Shown one piece after another: positions 34,295 through 42,056 of a DNA stretch of 45,237 bases. Where the stretch lies: NCBI GenBank assembly GCA_026931905.1, contig JAIXLB010000093.1, forward strand, positions 1 through 45,237, read 5' to 3'. Under the pieces are notes generated by a model. That model had not been told where the DNA came from. It made no database searches and saw nothing but the letters and a program-made list of their open reading frames with translations. Position numbers and translations under genes: made by a program. Each line of letters begins with the position of its first letter. Position 1 is the stretch's first letter. The stretch is from Chitinophagales bacterium. GTDB lineage: Bacteria > Bacteroidota > Bacteroidia > Chitinophagales > Chitinophagaceae.

Positions 34295-35410
34295 TTAATG
34301 ATTTGAAATAATTAAATCAGTTATCAACATAAAATGATCGCTAAGATTTTCGTCAATCATATCAAATTGTTTTATAGAAAAATGCTTATCAGGTAAAATA
34401 TAATCAATACGTAAAGTGGGTGCTAAAGAATTAAAAGTTCTGCCAATGCCCAACTGTGTTTTCAAAAAAGCATCTTGCCTATTTTCTTTTATAGTAAAAT
34501 AAGTATTGCTTGCTGGAACATCATTAAAATCGCCACAAATAATAGATGGCAGTAAGCATTTATTAATTTCACTTTTTACTATTTTAGCCTGTGCAGCTCT
34601 ATATTTAAAAGCCATTCTCATTTTTTTTAAAATATTCTTTGAAGCAACAGATGAAAGTTCTTTAGTTTGGCTTACATTTTCAATTTCATCGTAATCTTCT
34701 TTATTAAATTTAAACGATTGCAAATGTGTTGTGTAAACTCTAATCGTGTCTTTATCTTTTAAAACATCTGCATAAATTAAACTCTCTGCAATAGGATATT
34801 TTATTTTTCCTGTTTTTATAATGGGTAAAGTTGAGAAAATAATACAACCACTTTTATACTGATTCTTTTTTCGTTGATAATCTTCTGAAAAAAAATAATA
34901 AGGATAATTTTTATTGAAAAGTGCAATATTATTGGTGCTTTCATTTAGGTTAGATGTATTAAATTCTTGTAAGCAAACAATATCTGGTTGATATTTTAAA
35001 ATACTATTTTGAATTTCTGTTTTAATATTTTTTTTAGCCTCTTTATTTTTAGATAAACCATTAAAACTTTGAATATTCCATGTTGCAATTCTTAGGCTAT
35101 TTTTAGGCTTCTCAACAACAAATTCTTTTTCATCATTAAAAGCAAAAATTGCTTTGTAATTTTTAAACCCAAATACTAATACCAATAAAACAATAAAGCC
35201 AACTTTAGGTTTTGCAACAAACCAAAAAATACAAAGTAAAAACAAAATGGTTGTTGTATAAGGAAAGGCAAGGGTAAGAAAACCCATTAAAAAAAAATCA
35301 TTTGGGCTAAACCAAAAGCTTAATAATGCAGGCACATAAAGCATTATAACAACTATTGTAAAAAACAAAACAACATACTTAACAGCTTGCTTAGAAACTT
35401 TAGTAATCAT
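34295..35410 (-). CDS. Membrane-anchored endonuclease/exonuclease/phosphatase-family protein
   Basis: A 371-residue protein. Two or three N-terminal membrane segments (about 10-95) precede an EEP domain. The domain shows the expected order of motifs: RIATWNIQSFNG, DIVCLQEFN with the metal-binding Glu, a YTTHLQSFKFN segment, CGDFNDVPAS and a final LSDHFMLITDL with the catalytic Asp-His. EEP enzymes cleave phosphodiester bonds in nucleic acids, lipids or other substrates; the substrate here is not evident. It is 18 bp downstream of a gap after the asparaginase-like gene's upstream region and is divergent from the DUF6438 gene. Confidence 0.85.
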   Translation of the reverse strand: MITKVSKQAVKYVVLFFTIVVIMLYVPALLSFWFSPNDFFLMGFLTLAFPYTTTILFLLCIFWFVAKPKVGFIVLLVLVFGFKNYKAIFAFNDEKEFVVEKPKNSLRIATWNIQSFNGLSKNKEAKKNIKTEIQNSILKYQPDIVCLQEFNTSNLNESTNNIALFNKNYPYYFFSEDYQRKKNQYKSGCIIFSTLPIIKTGKIKYPIAESLIYADVLKDKDTIRVYTTHLQSFKFNKEDYDEIENVSQTKELSSVASKNILKKMRMAFKYRAAQAKIVKSEINKCLLPSIICGDFNDVPASNTYFTIKENRQDAFLKTQLGIGRTFNSLAPTLRIDYILPDKHFSIKQFDMIDENLSDHFMLITDLIISNH

Positions 35411-35497
35411 TTCATAAAAATAATTGAAAGCATTGAAAATTAAAATTCAAATATTAAATTGAGTTGATGAATATATAAAAGCTAAGAACATTTTATT

Positions 35498-35505
35498 TAG
35501 TTTTG
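35498..35505 (+). promoter_or_regulatory. -7 promoter box (TAGTTTTG) of the DUF6438 gene
   Basis: A perfect TAnnTTTG match ending 17 nt before the ATG at 35523. A GGAGAA follows immediately, which could serve as a rare Shine-Dalgarno-like sequence about 12 nt before the start. Confidence 0.5.
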
Positions 35506-35522
35506 GAGAAATAAGCATACAG

Positions 35523-36005
35523 ATGAAAAATATTCTTCTCGTTATTATTATAGCACTAATACTACAAGGTTGTGTAAGTACAAAAATTAATTCAATGCAA
35601 TTTGAAAAAATAATTTATCATTCATCTATGTGCTTTGGCTCTTGCCCTATGTTGGATATAGAAATAAATAAAAATAAAGAGGTAAAATTAAAAAGGCAGT
35701 TGTTTAAAATTAAAGCAGAAGTAGATTCTTTAAACTCTGGAAATTTTAAAGGAAAGTTAAGCAATAAGCAAATGAATAAATTGCTGCAAGTATTAGAAGC
35801 AAGCAATTACGAGAATTTAAAATTCCCTAATGTTGATTGTTGTGATGGCGTAGTTACTACATTTATTATTTATGCTAATGGCAAAAAAACATTTTTAAAA
35901 TCTATGATGCCTCCTATTGAAGCTGAGCAATTTATTAATTACTTTAAAAATTTAGCTTTAGAAATTCAACTCCCTAAAACAAACGAAGAATTTGAAATAG
36001 AATAA
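35523..36005 (+). CDS. DUF6438 lipoprotein
   Basis: A 160-residue lipoprotein: signal MKNILLVIIIALILQGC with Cys17 as the lipid-attachment site. The mature part matches DUF6438 as I remember it: ISYHSS-like first strand (IIYHSSMCFGSCPMLDIEIN) with a CFGSCP motif, and a later CCDGV pair of cysteines, which may form disulfides in the periplasm. The function is unknown. It converges on aroC (11 bp between stops). Confidence 0.75.
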   Translation: MKNILLVIIIALILQGCVSTKINSMQFEKIIYHSSMCFGSCPMLDIEINKNKEVKLKRQLFKIKAEVDSLNSGNFKGKLSNKQMNKLLQVLEASNYENLKFPNVDCCDGVVTTFIIYANGKKTFLKSMMPPIEAEQFINYFKNLALEIQLPKTNEEFEIE

Positions 36006-36016
36006 CAAGTTAATTT

Positions 36017-37012
36017 TTATTGTGCAACTCTTTTACATTGTTGTTCCAATAACATACAATCTGCTAAAACCAATGCTGTAGCTGCTTCTACAATAACAGG
36101 TGCTCTTAATGCTACACATAAATCATGACGACCTTTTACAGAGAAATTTTCCATTTTTTCAGTATGCCAATTCAAACTATTTTGCTCTTTTGGTGTAGAT
36201 GCAGCAGGTTTAAATGCCACTCTAAAAACTATTTCATTGCCATTACTAATTCCACCAACAATTCCTCCTGCATTATTTGTTATTGTTTTTCCTTGTATAT
36301 TTTCTATGGCATCATTATGTTTACTTCCAAACATTTTTGTTGCCTTAAAACCTGCACCAAACTCTATACCTTTTACTGCTGGAATAGAGAAAATAATATG
36401 AGCTAATAAAGATTCTAATGAATCAAAATAAGGCTCTCCTAACCCTACTGGTAAGCCTTCAACTTTACATTCTACAATACCTCCAACTGTATCTTTTGAA
36501 TCAATAGCTTTTTGTAAGCCTTTTTCAATATCAGTTTCTCCAGCCACTTCTATTACACTTGCATTAATTGAAATATTTTTGAGCATTTTTTTGGCTATTG
36601 CACCAGCAGCTACTAACCCTGTTGTAAGTCTTGCACTAAAATGCCCTCCTCCTCTGTAATCTTCATTACCTCCAAATTTTTGATGAGCTGTAAAATCTGC
36701 ATGACCAGGTCGTGGAATATTTCTTTGCATATCATAATCCTCACTGCGAATATTATTGTTTTCAAATAAAATAGTAATGGGAAAGCCAGTAGCTTTCCCA
36801 TTAAATATTCCACTTTTAAAAATGGGGTAATCTATTTCTTTTCTTGGTGTTGTTCCTTTTTGTAAGTTGCCTTTTCTTCTTTCTAAATCTGGCAGAACAT
36901 CGTTTTCGCTTATTGGTAAACCTGCTGTAACGCCATCTATAACAATACCTACACAAACTCCATGACTTTCTCCAAAAATTTGGACTTTAAACAATCTTCC
37001 AAAACTATTCAT
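36017..37012 (-). CDS. aroC: Chorismate synthase
   Basis: A 331-residue FMN-dependent enzyme making chorismate, the branch point of aromatic amino acids. The three signature regions are present: GESHGVCVGIVIDG at 15-28, the central RPGHADFTAHQKFGGNEDYRGGGHFSARLT and the C-terminal KGRHDLCVALRAPVIVEA. Length is slightly below E. coli AroC (361). No other aro gene is next to it. A -7 box lies upstream with a 16-nt gap to the ATG. Confidence 0.96.
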   Translation of the reverse strand: MNSFGRLFKVQIFGESHGVCVGIVIDGVTAGLPISENDVLPDLERRKGNLQKGTTPRKEIDYPIFKSGIFNGKATGFPITILFENNNIRSEDYDMQRNIPRPGHADFTAHQKFGGNEDYRGGGHFSARLTTGLVAAGAIAKKMLKNISINASVIEVAGETDIEKGLQKAIDSKDTVGGIVECKVEGLPVGLGEPYFDSLESLLAHIIFSIPAVKGIEFGAGFKATKMFGSKHNDAIENIQGKTITNNAGGIVGGISNGNEIVFRVAFKPAASTPKEQNSLNWHTEKMENFSVKGRHDLCVALRAPVIVEAATALVLADCMLLEQQCKRVAQ

Positions 37013-37028
37013 GTATTTTTATTTGAAA

Positions 37029-37036
37029 CAAAATTA
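37029..37036 (-). promoter_or_regulatory. -7 promoter box (TAATTTTG) of aroC
   Basis: The minus strand reads TAATTTTG, a perfect TAnnTTTG match, ending 16 nt upstream of the aroC ATG. The spacing predicts a leader of about ten bases with no Shine-Dalgarno sequence. Confidence 0.5.
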
Positions 37037-37082
37037 CACGAATATTATATTGTATCAGGAAGATAGAATAGGATTATATGTT

Positions 37083-38621
37083 TTACTCTTCATTATCAAT
37101 TAAGTTCAAAGGGTAAGTATAAGTACCTTCATAACCTGGGTAAATACCATCTAATCTTATTTTTTCTTTTGCTTGATTTATTGCATTTTTCAATTCTTCA
37201 AGGTTCTTTACATCAATACCATTTACAGTTGTAATAACAAAGCCTTCTTGTACACGAGTTTTAGACAAAGCACCATTACCTATTTTTTTCACAACTACAC
37301 CACCTTCAATATCATTTGCTTTTGCTGTTTTGCTATCTACATTTTCTAATGTACCACCAATTTTATCAAATAATGTAGATGCTTTTACAATATCTGTATT
37401 GCCAGCTTTGTTTTTTAATGTTACAGTAACCGTATTTTCTTTGCCATTTCTTAAATAAGTAACTTTTACTTTATCGCCAGGTTTGTACAAAGAAATCTGT
37501 TCTTGAATTTGAGGACCACTTGTTACAGCCACTCCATTTAATTTAGTAATAATATCTTTTTCTTTCAACCCTGCTGTTGCAGCAGCTCCTCCTTCTGGAG
37601 TTTCTAAAATAAATACGCCTTCATTGGTTTTCCAAGCATTGCCATATTTTTTATCTAATTCTGCTTGTTGCGATTCTGGCATACCATCTGCAGGATAAGA
37701 TATTCCTAAAAATGCTCTTTGTACTGAACCAAATTTTACCATATCGGCAATTACTTTTTTTACAATGTTTACAGGAATAGCATAAGAGTAGCCTGTATAA
37801 TAACCAGTAGGAGATGCAATAGCACTATTAATTCCCACCAGCTCACCATTTGTATTTATTAAAGCTCCACCGCTATTACCTGGGTTTACAGCAGCATCTG
37901 TTTGTATAAAGCTTTCAATGGGGGTTTTGCTTTGGCGTTGATTTATATTAATACTTCTTGCTTTTGCACTTACAATTCCTGCACTTACAGTAACATCAAG
38001 ATTTAAAGGATAACCAATGGCTAAAACCCATTGACCTAATTTTACTTCATCGCTATTACCATATACTAAATAGGGTAAGTTTTTGTCTTCAATTTTTATT
38101 ACTGCAAGGTCTGTACTCGGGTCTGTTCCTATTACAGAAGCTTTGTAAGTTTTTTTATTGGTAAGTGTTACATTAATTTCATCTGCACCATCAACAACGT
38201 GATTGTTGGTAACAATGTATCCATCTTCACTAACAATTACACCACTGCCACTTGCTTGTTGTTCTGGTATAATTTGCATACGAGGTCCATTAAAAAAATC
38301 ATCAAACATATCGCCACCAAACATATCACTAAAAGGATTTTTATAACGTGGTGCATTATTGCTTACTTGACGAGCTTTTGTTTTAGTTTTAATGTGTACA
38401 ACCGCAGGTGTTGCACTTGTTGCAGCAGCAGAAAAATCAAAACTTGCATTTCCTGGTGCTTCATTGTTGAAAAACCTTGCATAATTTACAGGAAGTTTTC
38501 CTTCTTCTTGTAATCCTGTGTACTTGCTTTGTTGCCATTTATCATAACCTACCACACTCAAAACAGCAGTAGCAGCACTTACAGCAACTACAACCATTAA
38601 ATTTTTGAGATTGTTGTTCAT
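37083..38621 (-). CDS. Do-family (DegP/DegQ) periplasmic serine protease with two PDZ domains
   Basis: A 512-residue envelope protease/chaperone. A single N-terminal membrane helix (about 8-26) acts as signal or anchor. The triad is H141 (TNNHVVDGADE), D171 (DPSTDLAVIKI) and S250 (AVNPGNSGGALIN). A first PDZ domain covers about 290-400 (ILETPEGGAAATAGLKEKDIITKLNG), and a second, less typical one runs to the end (GGVVVKKIGNGALSKTRVQEGFVITTVNG). It degrades misfolded envelope proteins under stress. The 420-bp upstream region includes a candidate RNA gene. Confidence 0.93.
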   Translation of the reverse strand: MNNNLKNLMVVVAVSAATAVLSVVGYDKWQQSKYTGLQEEGKLPVNYARFFNNEAPGNASFDFSAAATSATPAVVHIKTKTKARQVSNNAPRYKNPFSDMFGGDMFDDFFNGPRMQIIPEQQASGSGVIVSEDGYIVTNNHVVDGADEINVTLTNKKTYKASVIGTDPSTDLAVIKIEDKNLPYLVYGNSDEVKLGQWVLAIGYPLNLDVTVSAGIVSAKARSININQRQSKTPIESFIQTDAAVNPGNSGGALINTNGELVGINSAIASPTGYYTGYSYAIPVNIVKKVIADMVKFGSVQRAFLGISYPADGMPESQQAELDKKYGNAWKTNEGVFILETPEGGAAATAGLKEKDIITKLNGVAVTSGPQIQEQISLYKPGDKVKVTYLRNGKENTVTVTLKNKAGNTDIVKASTLFDKIGGTLENVDSKTAKANDIEGGVVVKKIGNGALSKTRVQEGFVITTVNGIDVKNLEELKNAINQAKEKIRLDGIYPGYEGTYTYPLNLIDNEE

Positions 38622-38880
38622 ATTTCTTATGTTTTAAATTTTTATAAATTCAATTTTATTGTAAAAAATTTCAGGTATTTTATCTCAAATACTATGCCTT
38701 TCGTATGCAAGTAAATAAACTGTCATAAATGTATGTATAAAACTGAATTGATTTAACAATCTTTTACGATGCATTTAACAAGTTTATAAATATCTAAAAT
38801 TAATTACAAAAATGAAAAATGACTTATTGGGCAAATAAAAAAATTAACCTGCATAAAAAATAATTTTCATCACAATAAAA
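38622..38880. other. AT-rich intergenic stretch upstream of the Do-protease gene
   Basis: No open frame or stable hairpin was found here. It presumably carries the promoter of the protease gene; a TAGTATTTG near-match is seen on the minus strand around 38690, one base too long for the consensus. Confidence 0.4.
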
Positions 38881-38910
38881 AAGCAAAAGAATTTTTTAAT
38901 TCTTTTGCTT
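38881..38910 (-). terminator. Rho-independent terminator in the ferredoxin/Do-protease intergenic region
   Basis: A 13-bp perfect stem with a TTTT loop region, followed on the minus strand by six T residues. It would end the candidate RNA and any read-through from the ferredoxin gene. Confidence 0.8.
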
Positions 38911-38970
38911 TGCTGAAGCGGGAAATATCACCCACTGTTACTTAAAGCATTTTACTGCTTGTACGAAGCA
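38881..38970 (-). ncRNA. Candidate structured small RNA with its own terminator
   Basis: Read on the minus strand, about 90 nt between the ferredoxin and Do-protease genes form a compact structure. Near the 5' end TGCTT can pair with AAGCA (38970-38956), or AAGCA with the next TGCTT (38949-38945). The following part folds as TGCT/AGCA, AAG/CTT and GGG/CCC (38949-38911) with a large one-sided internal loop. It ends in a 13-bp perfect hairpin AAGCAAAAGAATT / AATTCTTTTGCTT (38881-38910) followed by TTTTTTATTG, a textbook terminator. A weak -7 box (TATTTTAG, 38971-38978) precedes it. A 6S-Flavo-like RNA is one thought, but I could not verify the family. Confidence 0.45.
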
Positions 38971-39040
38971 CTAAAATAGTTATTAAAATTTTACAAAAAA
39001 AGTATTTTGATATAAATACTTTTGCACAGCTTAATGTGCA

Positions 39041-39388
39041 TTAAACGTGCATTTTGTCTTTCTTGGCTAATAATTCTTCTACAGTTTCTCTATATAACTC
39101 ATCTGGCACACAACAATCTACAGGACACACAGCAGCACATTGAGGCTCTTCATGAAAACCTTGACACTCTGTACATTTATCGTGTACAATATAATAAGTA
39201 TCTACACTTATGGGTGCATTGCGTTGCTCAACATCTATTGTTGTTCCATCCATTAATGTAAAAGTTCCTTTTACTGTGGTACCATCTGTAATAGCCCATT
39301 CTACCCCCCCTTCATAAATTGCATTATTAGGGCATTCTGGTTCACAAGCACCACAATTAATACACTCTTCTGTTATTTTAATTGCCAT
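39041..39388 (-). CDS. 2[4Fe-4S] ferredoxin
   Basis: A 115-residue electron carrier. Cluster I ligands C9, C12, C15 and C19 form CINCGACEPECP. Cluster II ligands C72, C75, C84 and C88 have a long CxxC-x8-CxxxCP spacing like Alvin-type ferredoxins, with two extra cysteines (92-93) behind. About 45 residues between the clusters are rich in Thr and beta-prone (TDGTTVKGTFTLMDGTTIDVE), an insert not present in the smallest ferredoxins. It is divergent from the LuxC-like reductase with 88 bp between, and I recall the two genes as neighbours in other Bacteroidota. Confidence 0.9.
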   Translation of the reverse strand: MAIKITEECINCGACEPECPNNAIYEGGVEWAITDGTTVKGTFTLMDGTTIDVEQRNAPISVDTYYIVHDKCTECQGFHEEPQCAAVCPVDCCVPDELYRETVEELLAKKDKMHV

Positions 39389-39444
39389 AAAAAAAAGTTT
39401 AAAGTAAGTTATTTGATTACAAATATTTTCGCTTTTTACAAGCT

Positions 39445-39452
39445 TACATTTG
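39445..39452 (+). promoter_or_regulatory. -7 promoter box (TACATTTG) of the acyl-CoA reductase gene
   Basis: A perfect TAnnTTTG match, identical to the box of the DUF4290 gene, ending 24 nt before the ATG at 39477. The predicted leader has no Shine-Dalgarno sequence. Confidence 0.5.
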
Positions 39453-39476
39453 CACTTTCAAAAATAATAGTAAATA

Positions 39477-40481
39477 ATGACTTTACAAGAAAGAATTGCG
39501 TTATTAGAAAACTTAGGTAATTACATGCAAGGCAATAGTGAAGAATGGCAAGCTATTCAACAAAAAGCTTACATAGAAAATGCCTGGTTTATTCCTGAAT
39601 TTATAACTTTAAGTGTAAATAATATTGTAAAAGAATTTTTAATTAAAGAAAAATTAGAACAATGGGCTTTACAATATAAAATTCCAGAACAAAATTTAAC
39701 TCCTAAAACCATTGGTGTTACAATGGCTGGAAATATACCTCTTGTTGGGTTCCACGACTTTTTGAGTGTATTTATTACAGGGCATAAACAAATGATTAAA
39801 CCCTCTTCTAAGGATAGTGTTTTAATAAAGCATTTTGTAGGTAAACTAAAAGAATGGGATAAAGAAATTGATAACTTTATATGCTTTGCTGAATTGTTGA
39901 AACATTGTGATGCATATATAGCAACAGGTAGCAACAACAGTAGTAAATATTTTGATTATTATTTTAAAAAATATCCAAACATTATTAGAAAAAATAGAAC
40001 TTCTGTTGCTATTTTATCTGGCAATGAAACAAAAGAAGAATTGAAAAAATTAGCAAGTGATATACAATTGTATTTTGGACTAGGCTGTAGAAATGTTACA
40101 AAACTTTTTGTGCCCAAACAATACGATTTTTTGCCACTTTTTGATATGCTAAAGCCATACGATTATTACTTAGACTTTCATAAATACAAGCACAATTATG
40201 ATTATCATTTAGCTTTATTAATTATGAGCAATAAATTATACATGAATACAGGCTCTGTGGTTATTGCAGAAAATACAAGCAACTTCTCTCCTATTAGTCA
40301 GTTGCATTATGAGTTTTATGAAGATGTAAATACTGTAATAGAACAACTACAAAACAACGAAGAAATACAATGTATTGTAGGATATAAAGGATTGCCTTTT
40401 GGTATTGCTCAACAACCTTGTTTAACAGATTATGCTGATGGTGTTGATACTTTGGATTTTTTATTGAATAAATTAAATTAG
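39477..40481 (+). CDS. LuxC-like acyl-CoA reductase
   Basis: A 334-residue protein of the acyl-CoA reductase (LuxC, PF05893) type, which in the known members reduces fatty acyl groups to aldehydes with NADPH. The nucleotide-binding half contains TIGVTMAGNIPLVGFHDFLSVF and IKPSSKDS; the expected catalytic cysteine is C204 in LYFGLGCRNVTKLFVP. It is shorter than LuxC (about 480), lacking much of the N-terminal part, as is common in Bacteroidota. No lux or fatty-alcohol genes are nearby. Its end overlaps the end of mutY by 9 bp. Confidence 0.8.
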   Translation: MTLQERIALLENLGNYMQGNSEEWQAIQQKAYIENAWFIPEFITLSVNNIVKEFLIKEKLEQWALQYKIPEQNLTPKTIGVTMAGNIPLVGFHDFLSVFITGHKQMIKPSSKDSVLIKHFVGKLKEWDKEIDNFICFAELLKHCDAYIATGSNNSSKYFDYYFKKYPNIIRKNRTSVAILSGNETKEELKKLASDIQLYFGLGCRNVTKLFVPKQYDFLPLFDMLKPYDYYLDFHKYKHNYDYHLALLIMSNKLYMNTGSVVIAENTSNFSPISQLHYEFYEDVNTVIEQLQNNEEIQCIVGYKGLPFGIAQQPCLTDYADGVDTLDFLLNKLN

Positions 40482-41543
40482 TTTTTGCTCCTTTAAAAAG
40501 CTGTTGATGAGTTTTGGAAATGCAAATTGTTTTAAATTTTTAGTATCAACCCATTGATATTTTTTTAAAGTAGTTGGCATTTTTTCAAGCTTAATTTCTA
40601 CAAACTGAGTTTTGATATTTTGATGTGTAAGCTGTTGTTGGTACTCTTTTGATATTTGTTTTATTTCATAAAATTTTATACCTATTTCTTGCATTACACT
40701 TTGTATCGTTTCAATATTCCATTGAATTAAAGTTTCTGTTTCGTACAAAAAAAACTCAAATAAATTTTGCCAAATATCTTTATCTACTCTTTTATGAATT
40801 AGAATTTTATTTTGGTAATTAAAAATAAAATAAATGAAAAATCTTTTCTTCTTTATTAGCCTTTTTTCTTTTACAGGTAAATGATTTACTTGCCCATTTT
40901 TATGAGCTAAGCAGTATGTATTTAAAATACAAGAACTGCACAATGCTATAACAGGTTTACAAACTGTTGCCCCAAAATCCATAATAGCTTGGTTGTATAA
41001 TGCAGCATTATTTTTATCTAAAACATCATTAGCTAAGTTGGTAAAAAAGTATTTTCCTTCTGTAGTATCTATTGCAAGATTATTTCCAAAGAATCTTGCA
41101 AGAACTCTAAACACATTTCCATCAACCACTGCATAAGGCTTATTAAATGCAAATGATGCAATAGCAGCAGCAGTATAAGGTCCTATTCCTTTAAACTTTA
41201 AAAGTTCATCATAATTTTCAGGAAAAACGCCATTGTATTTTTTTACAATATCTCTTGCAGTAATTAATAAATTTTTACAACGATTATAATAACCTAATCC
41301 TTCCCAAAGTTTAAAAACTTGTTCATCTTTTGCATTTGCCAAATCGTATATGGTAGGATAAGTTTTAATAAATTTTTCATAATAAGCAGTTCCCTGCTCT
41401 ACTCTTGTTTGTTGCAAAATAATTTCGCTAAGCCATATTTTATAAGTATCTTTTATTCCTTTCCATGGCATAGTTCTATTATTAATTACTTTATGCCATT
41501 GCATTAAATGAGAGGTAAATATTTTTTTTTGTTTGTTATTCAT
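40473..41543 (-). CDS. mutY: A/G-specific adenine glycosylase
   Basis: A 356-residue repair enzyme that removes A opposite 8-oxoguanine. I use the ATG at 41543; the frame extends to a TTG at 41552. LSEIILQQTRVEQGTAYY carries the catalytic Glu, and the helix-hairpin-helix LLKFKGIGPYTAAAIASFAF with PYAVVDGNVFRVLARF holds the catalytic Asp. The iron-sulfur loop is C-x6-C-x2-C-x5-C (CKPVIALCSSCILNTYC). A C-terminal NUDIX-like domain for 8-oxoG recognition starts near residue 225. Its 3' end overlaps the reductase gene by 9 bp. Confidence 0.95.
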   Translation of the reverse strand: MNNKQKKIFTSHLMQWHKVINNRTMPWKGIKDTYKIWLSEIILQQTRVEQGTAYYEKFIKTYPTIYDLANAKDEQVFKLWEGLGYYNRCKNLLITARDIVKKYNGVFPENYDELLKFKGIGPYTAAAIASFAFNKPYAVVDGNVFRVLARFFGNNLAIDTTEGKYFFTNLANDVLDKNNAALYNQAIMDFGATVCKPVIALCSSCILNTYCLAHKNGQVNHLPVKEKRLIKKKRFFIYFIFNYQNKILIHKRVDKDIWQNLFEFFLYETETLIQWNIETIQSVMQEIGIKFYEIKQISKEYQQQLTHQNIKTQFVEIKLEKMPTTLKKYQWVDTKNLKQFAFPKLINSFLKEQKLI

Positions 41544-41740
41544 GTTTTGCAAAAAACGAATTTCTTAATTCTCAAGTGAATCATAAAACAAAAATAACTT
41601 CCCTTTATTAAAAACTCATTTAACATTCAAATATTTCTCTTTCAAGTACTAACGATTAAATTTTTTAAAAAATTCCTTGTAAATCCAAAATATTTTTACT
41701 TACTTTAACACCAAATTCCACAACACTAAAAGTTTAACTT

Positions 41741-42028
41741 ATGAGAAAATCAGATCTTATCAATAATATATCAGACAAAACCGGTATTCCAAAAGTAGAT
41801 GTAATGGTTGCTGTGGAAACACTTATTAAAGAAGTAAAAGACAGCCTTGCATCAGGAAAAAATATTTATATAAGAGGTTTTGGAAGTTTTATTGTTAAAA
41901 AAAGAGCAGCTAAAATTGGCAGAAACATTAAAAAAAATACTGCTGTTCATATTCCTGAACATTATATACCAGCATTTAAACCAGCAAAAGAATTTGTAGC
42001 AGAGGTAAAAACAAAGTATAAGCCATAA
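41741..42028 (+). CDS. HU-family DNA-binding protein
   Basis: A 95-residue histone-like protein that bends DNA as a dimer. The HU/IHF signature is complete: MRKSDLINNISDKTGIPK, then VKDSLASGKNIYIRGFGSFIVKKRAAKIGRNIKKNT with the GFGSF turn, and a beta-arm ending in IPEHYIPAFKPAKEF. The IPEHYIPAFKP ending, slightly longer than E. coli HU, is usual in Bacteroidota. The TPR gene follows 28 bp later but has its own promoter box. Confidence 0.95.
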   Translation: MRKSDLINNISDKTGIPKVDVMVAVETLIKEVKDSLASGKNIYIRGFGSFIVKKRAAKIGRNIKKNTAVHIPEHYIPAFKPAKEFVAEVKTKYKP

Positions 42029-42033
42029 AACGG

Positions 42034-42041
42034 TACCTTTG
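42034..42041 (+). promoter_or_regulatory. -7 promoter box (TACCTTTG) of the TPR-protein gene
   Basis: A perfect TAnnTTTG match starting 6 nt after the HU stop codon. The box lies inside the region that a longer frame would use as start (TTG at 42039), so it decides in favour of the GTG at 42057. Confidence 0.6.
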
Positions 42042-42056
42042 CCCCAAATTTTAAAA

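Noticed and set aside
39017-39024. Plus-strand TACTTTTG box near the end of the ferredoxin gene
   Set aside because: It matches the consensus but leads only into sequence antisense to ferredoxin, and such 8-mers are expected by chance in AT-rich DNA.
39022-39261. 79-codon plus-strand frame over the ferredoxin gene
   Set aside because: It is antisense to a protein with eight correctly spaced cluster cysteines; the composition is not protein-like.
40473-40481. Nine-bp overlap of mutY and the acyl-CoA reductase gene as a possible frame error
   Set aside because: Both proteins end at plausible lengths, and short 3' overlaps of convergent genes are common.
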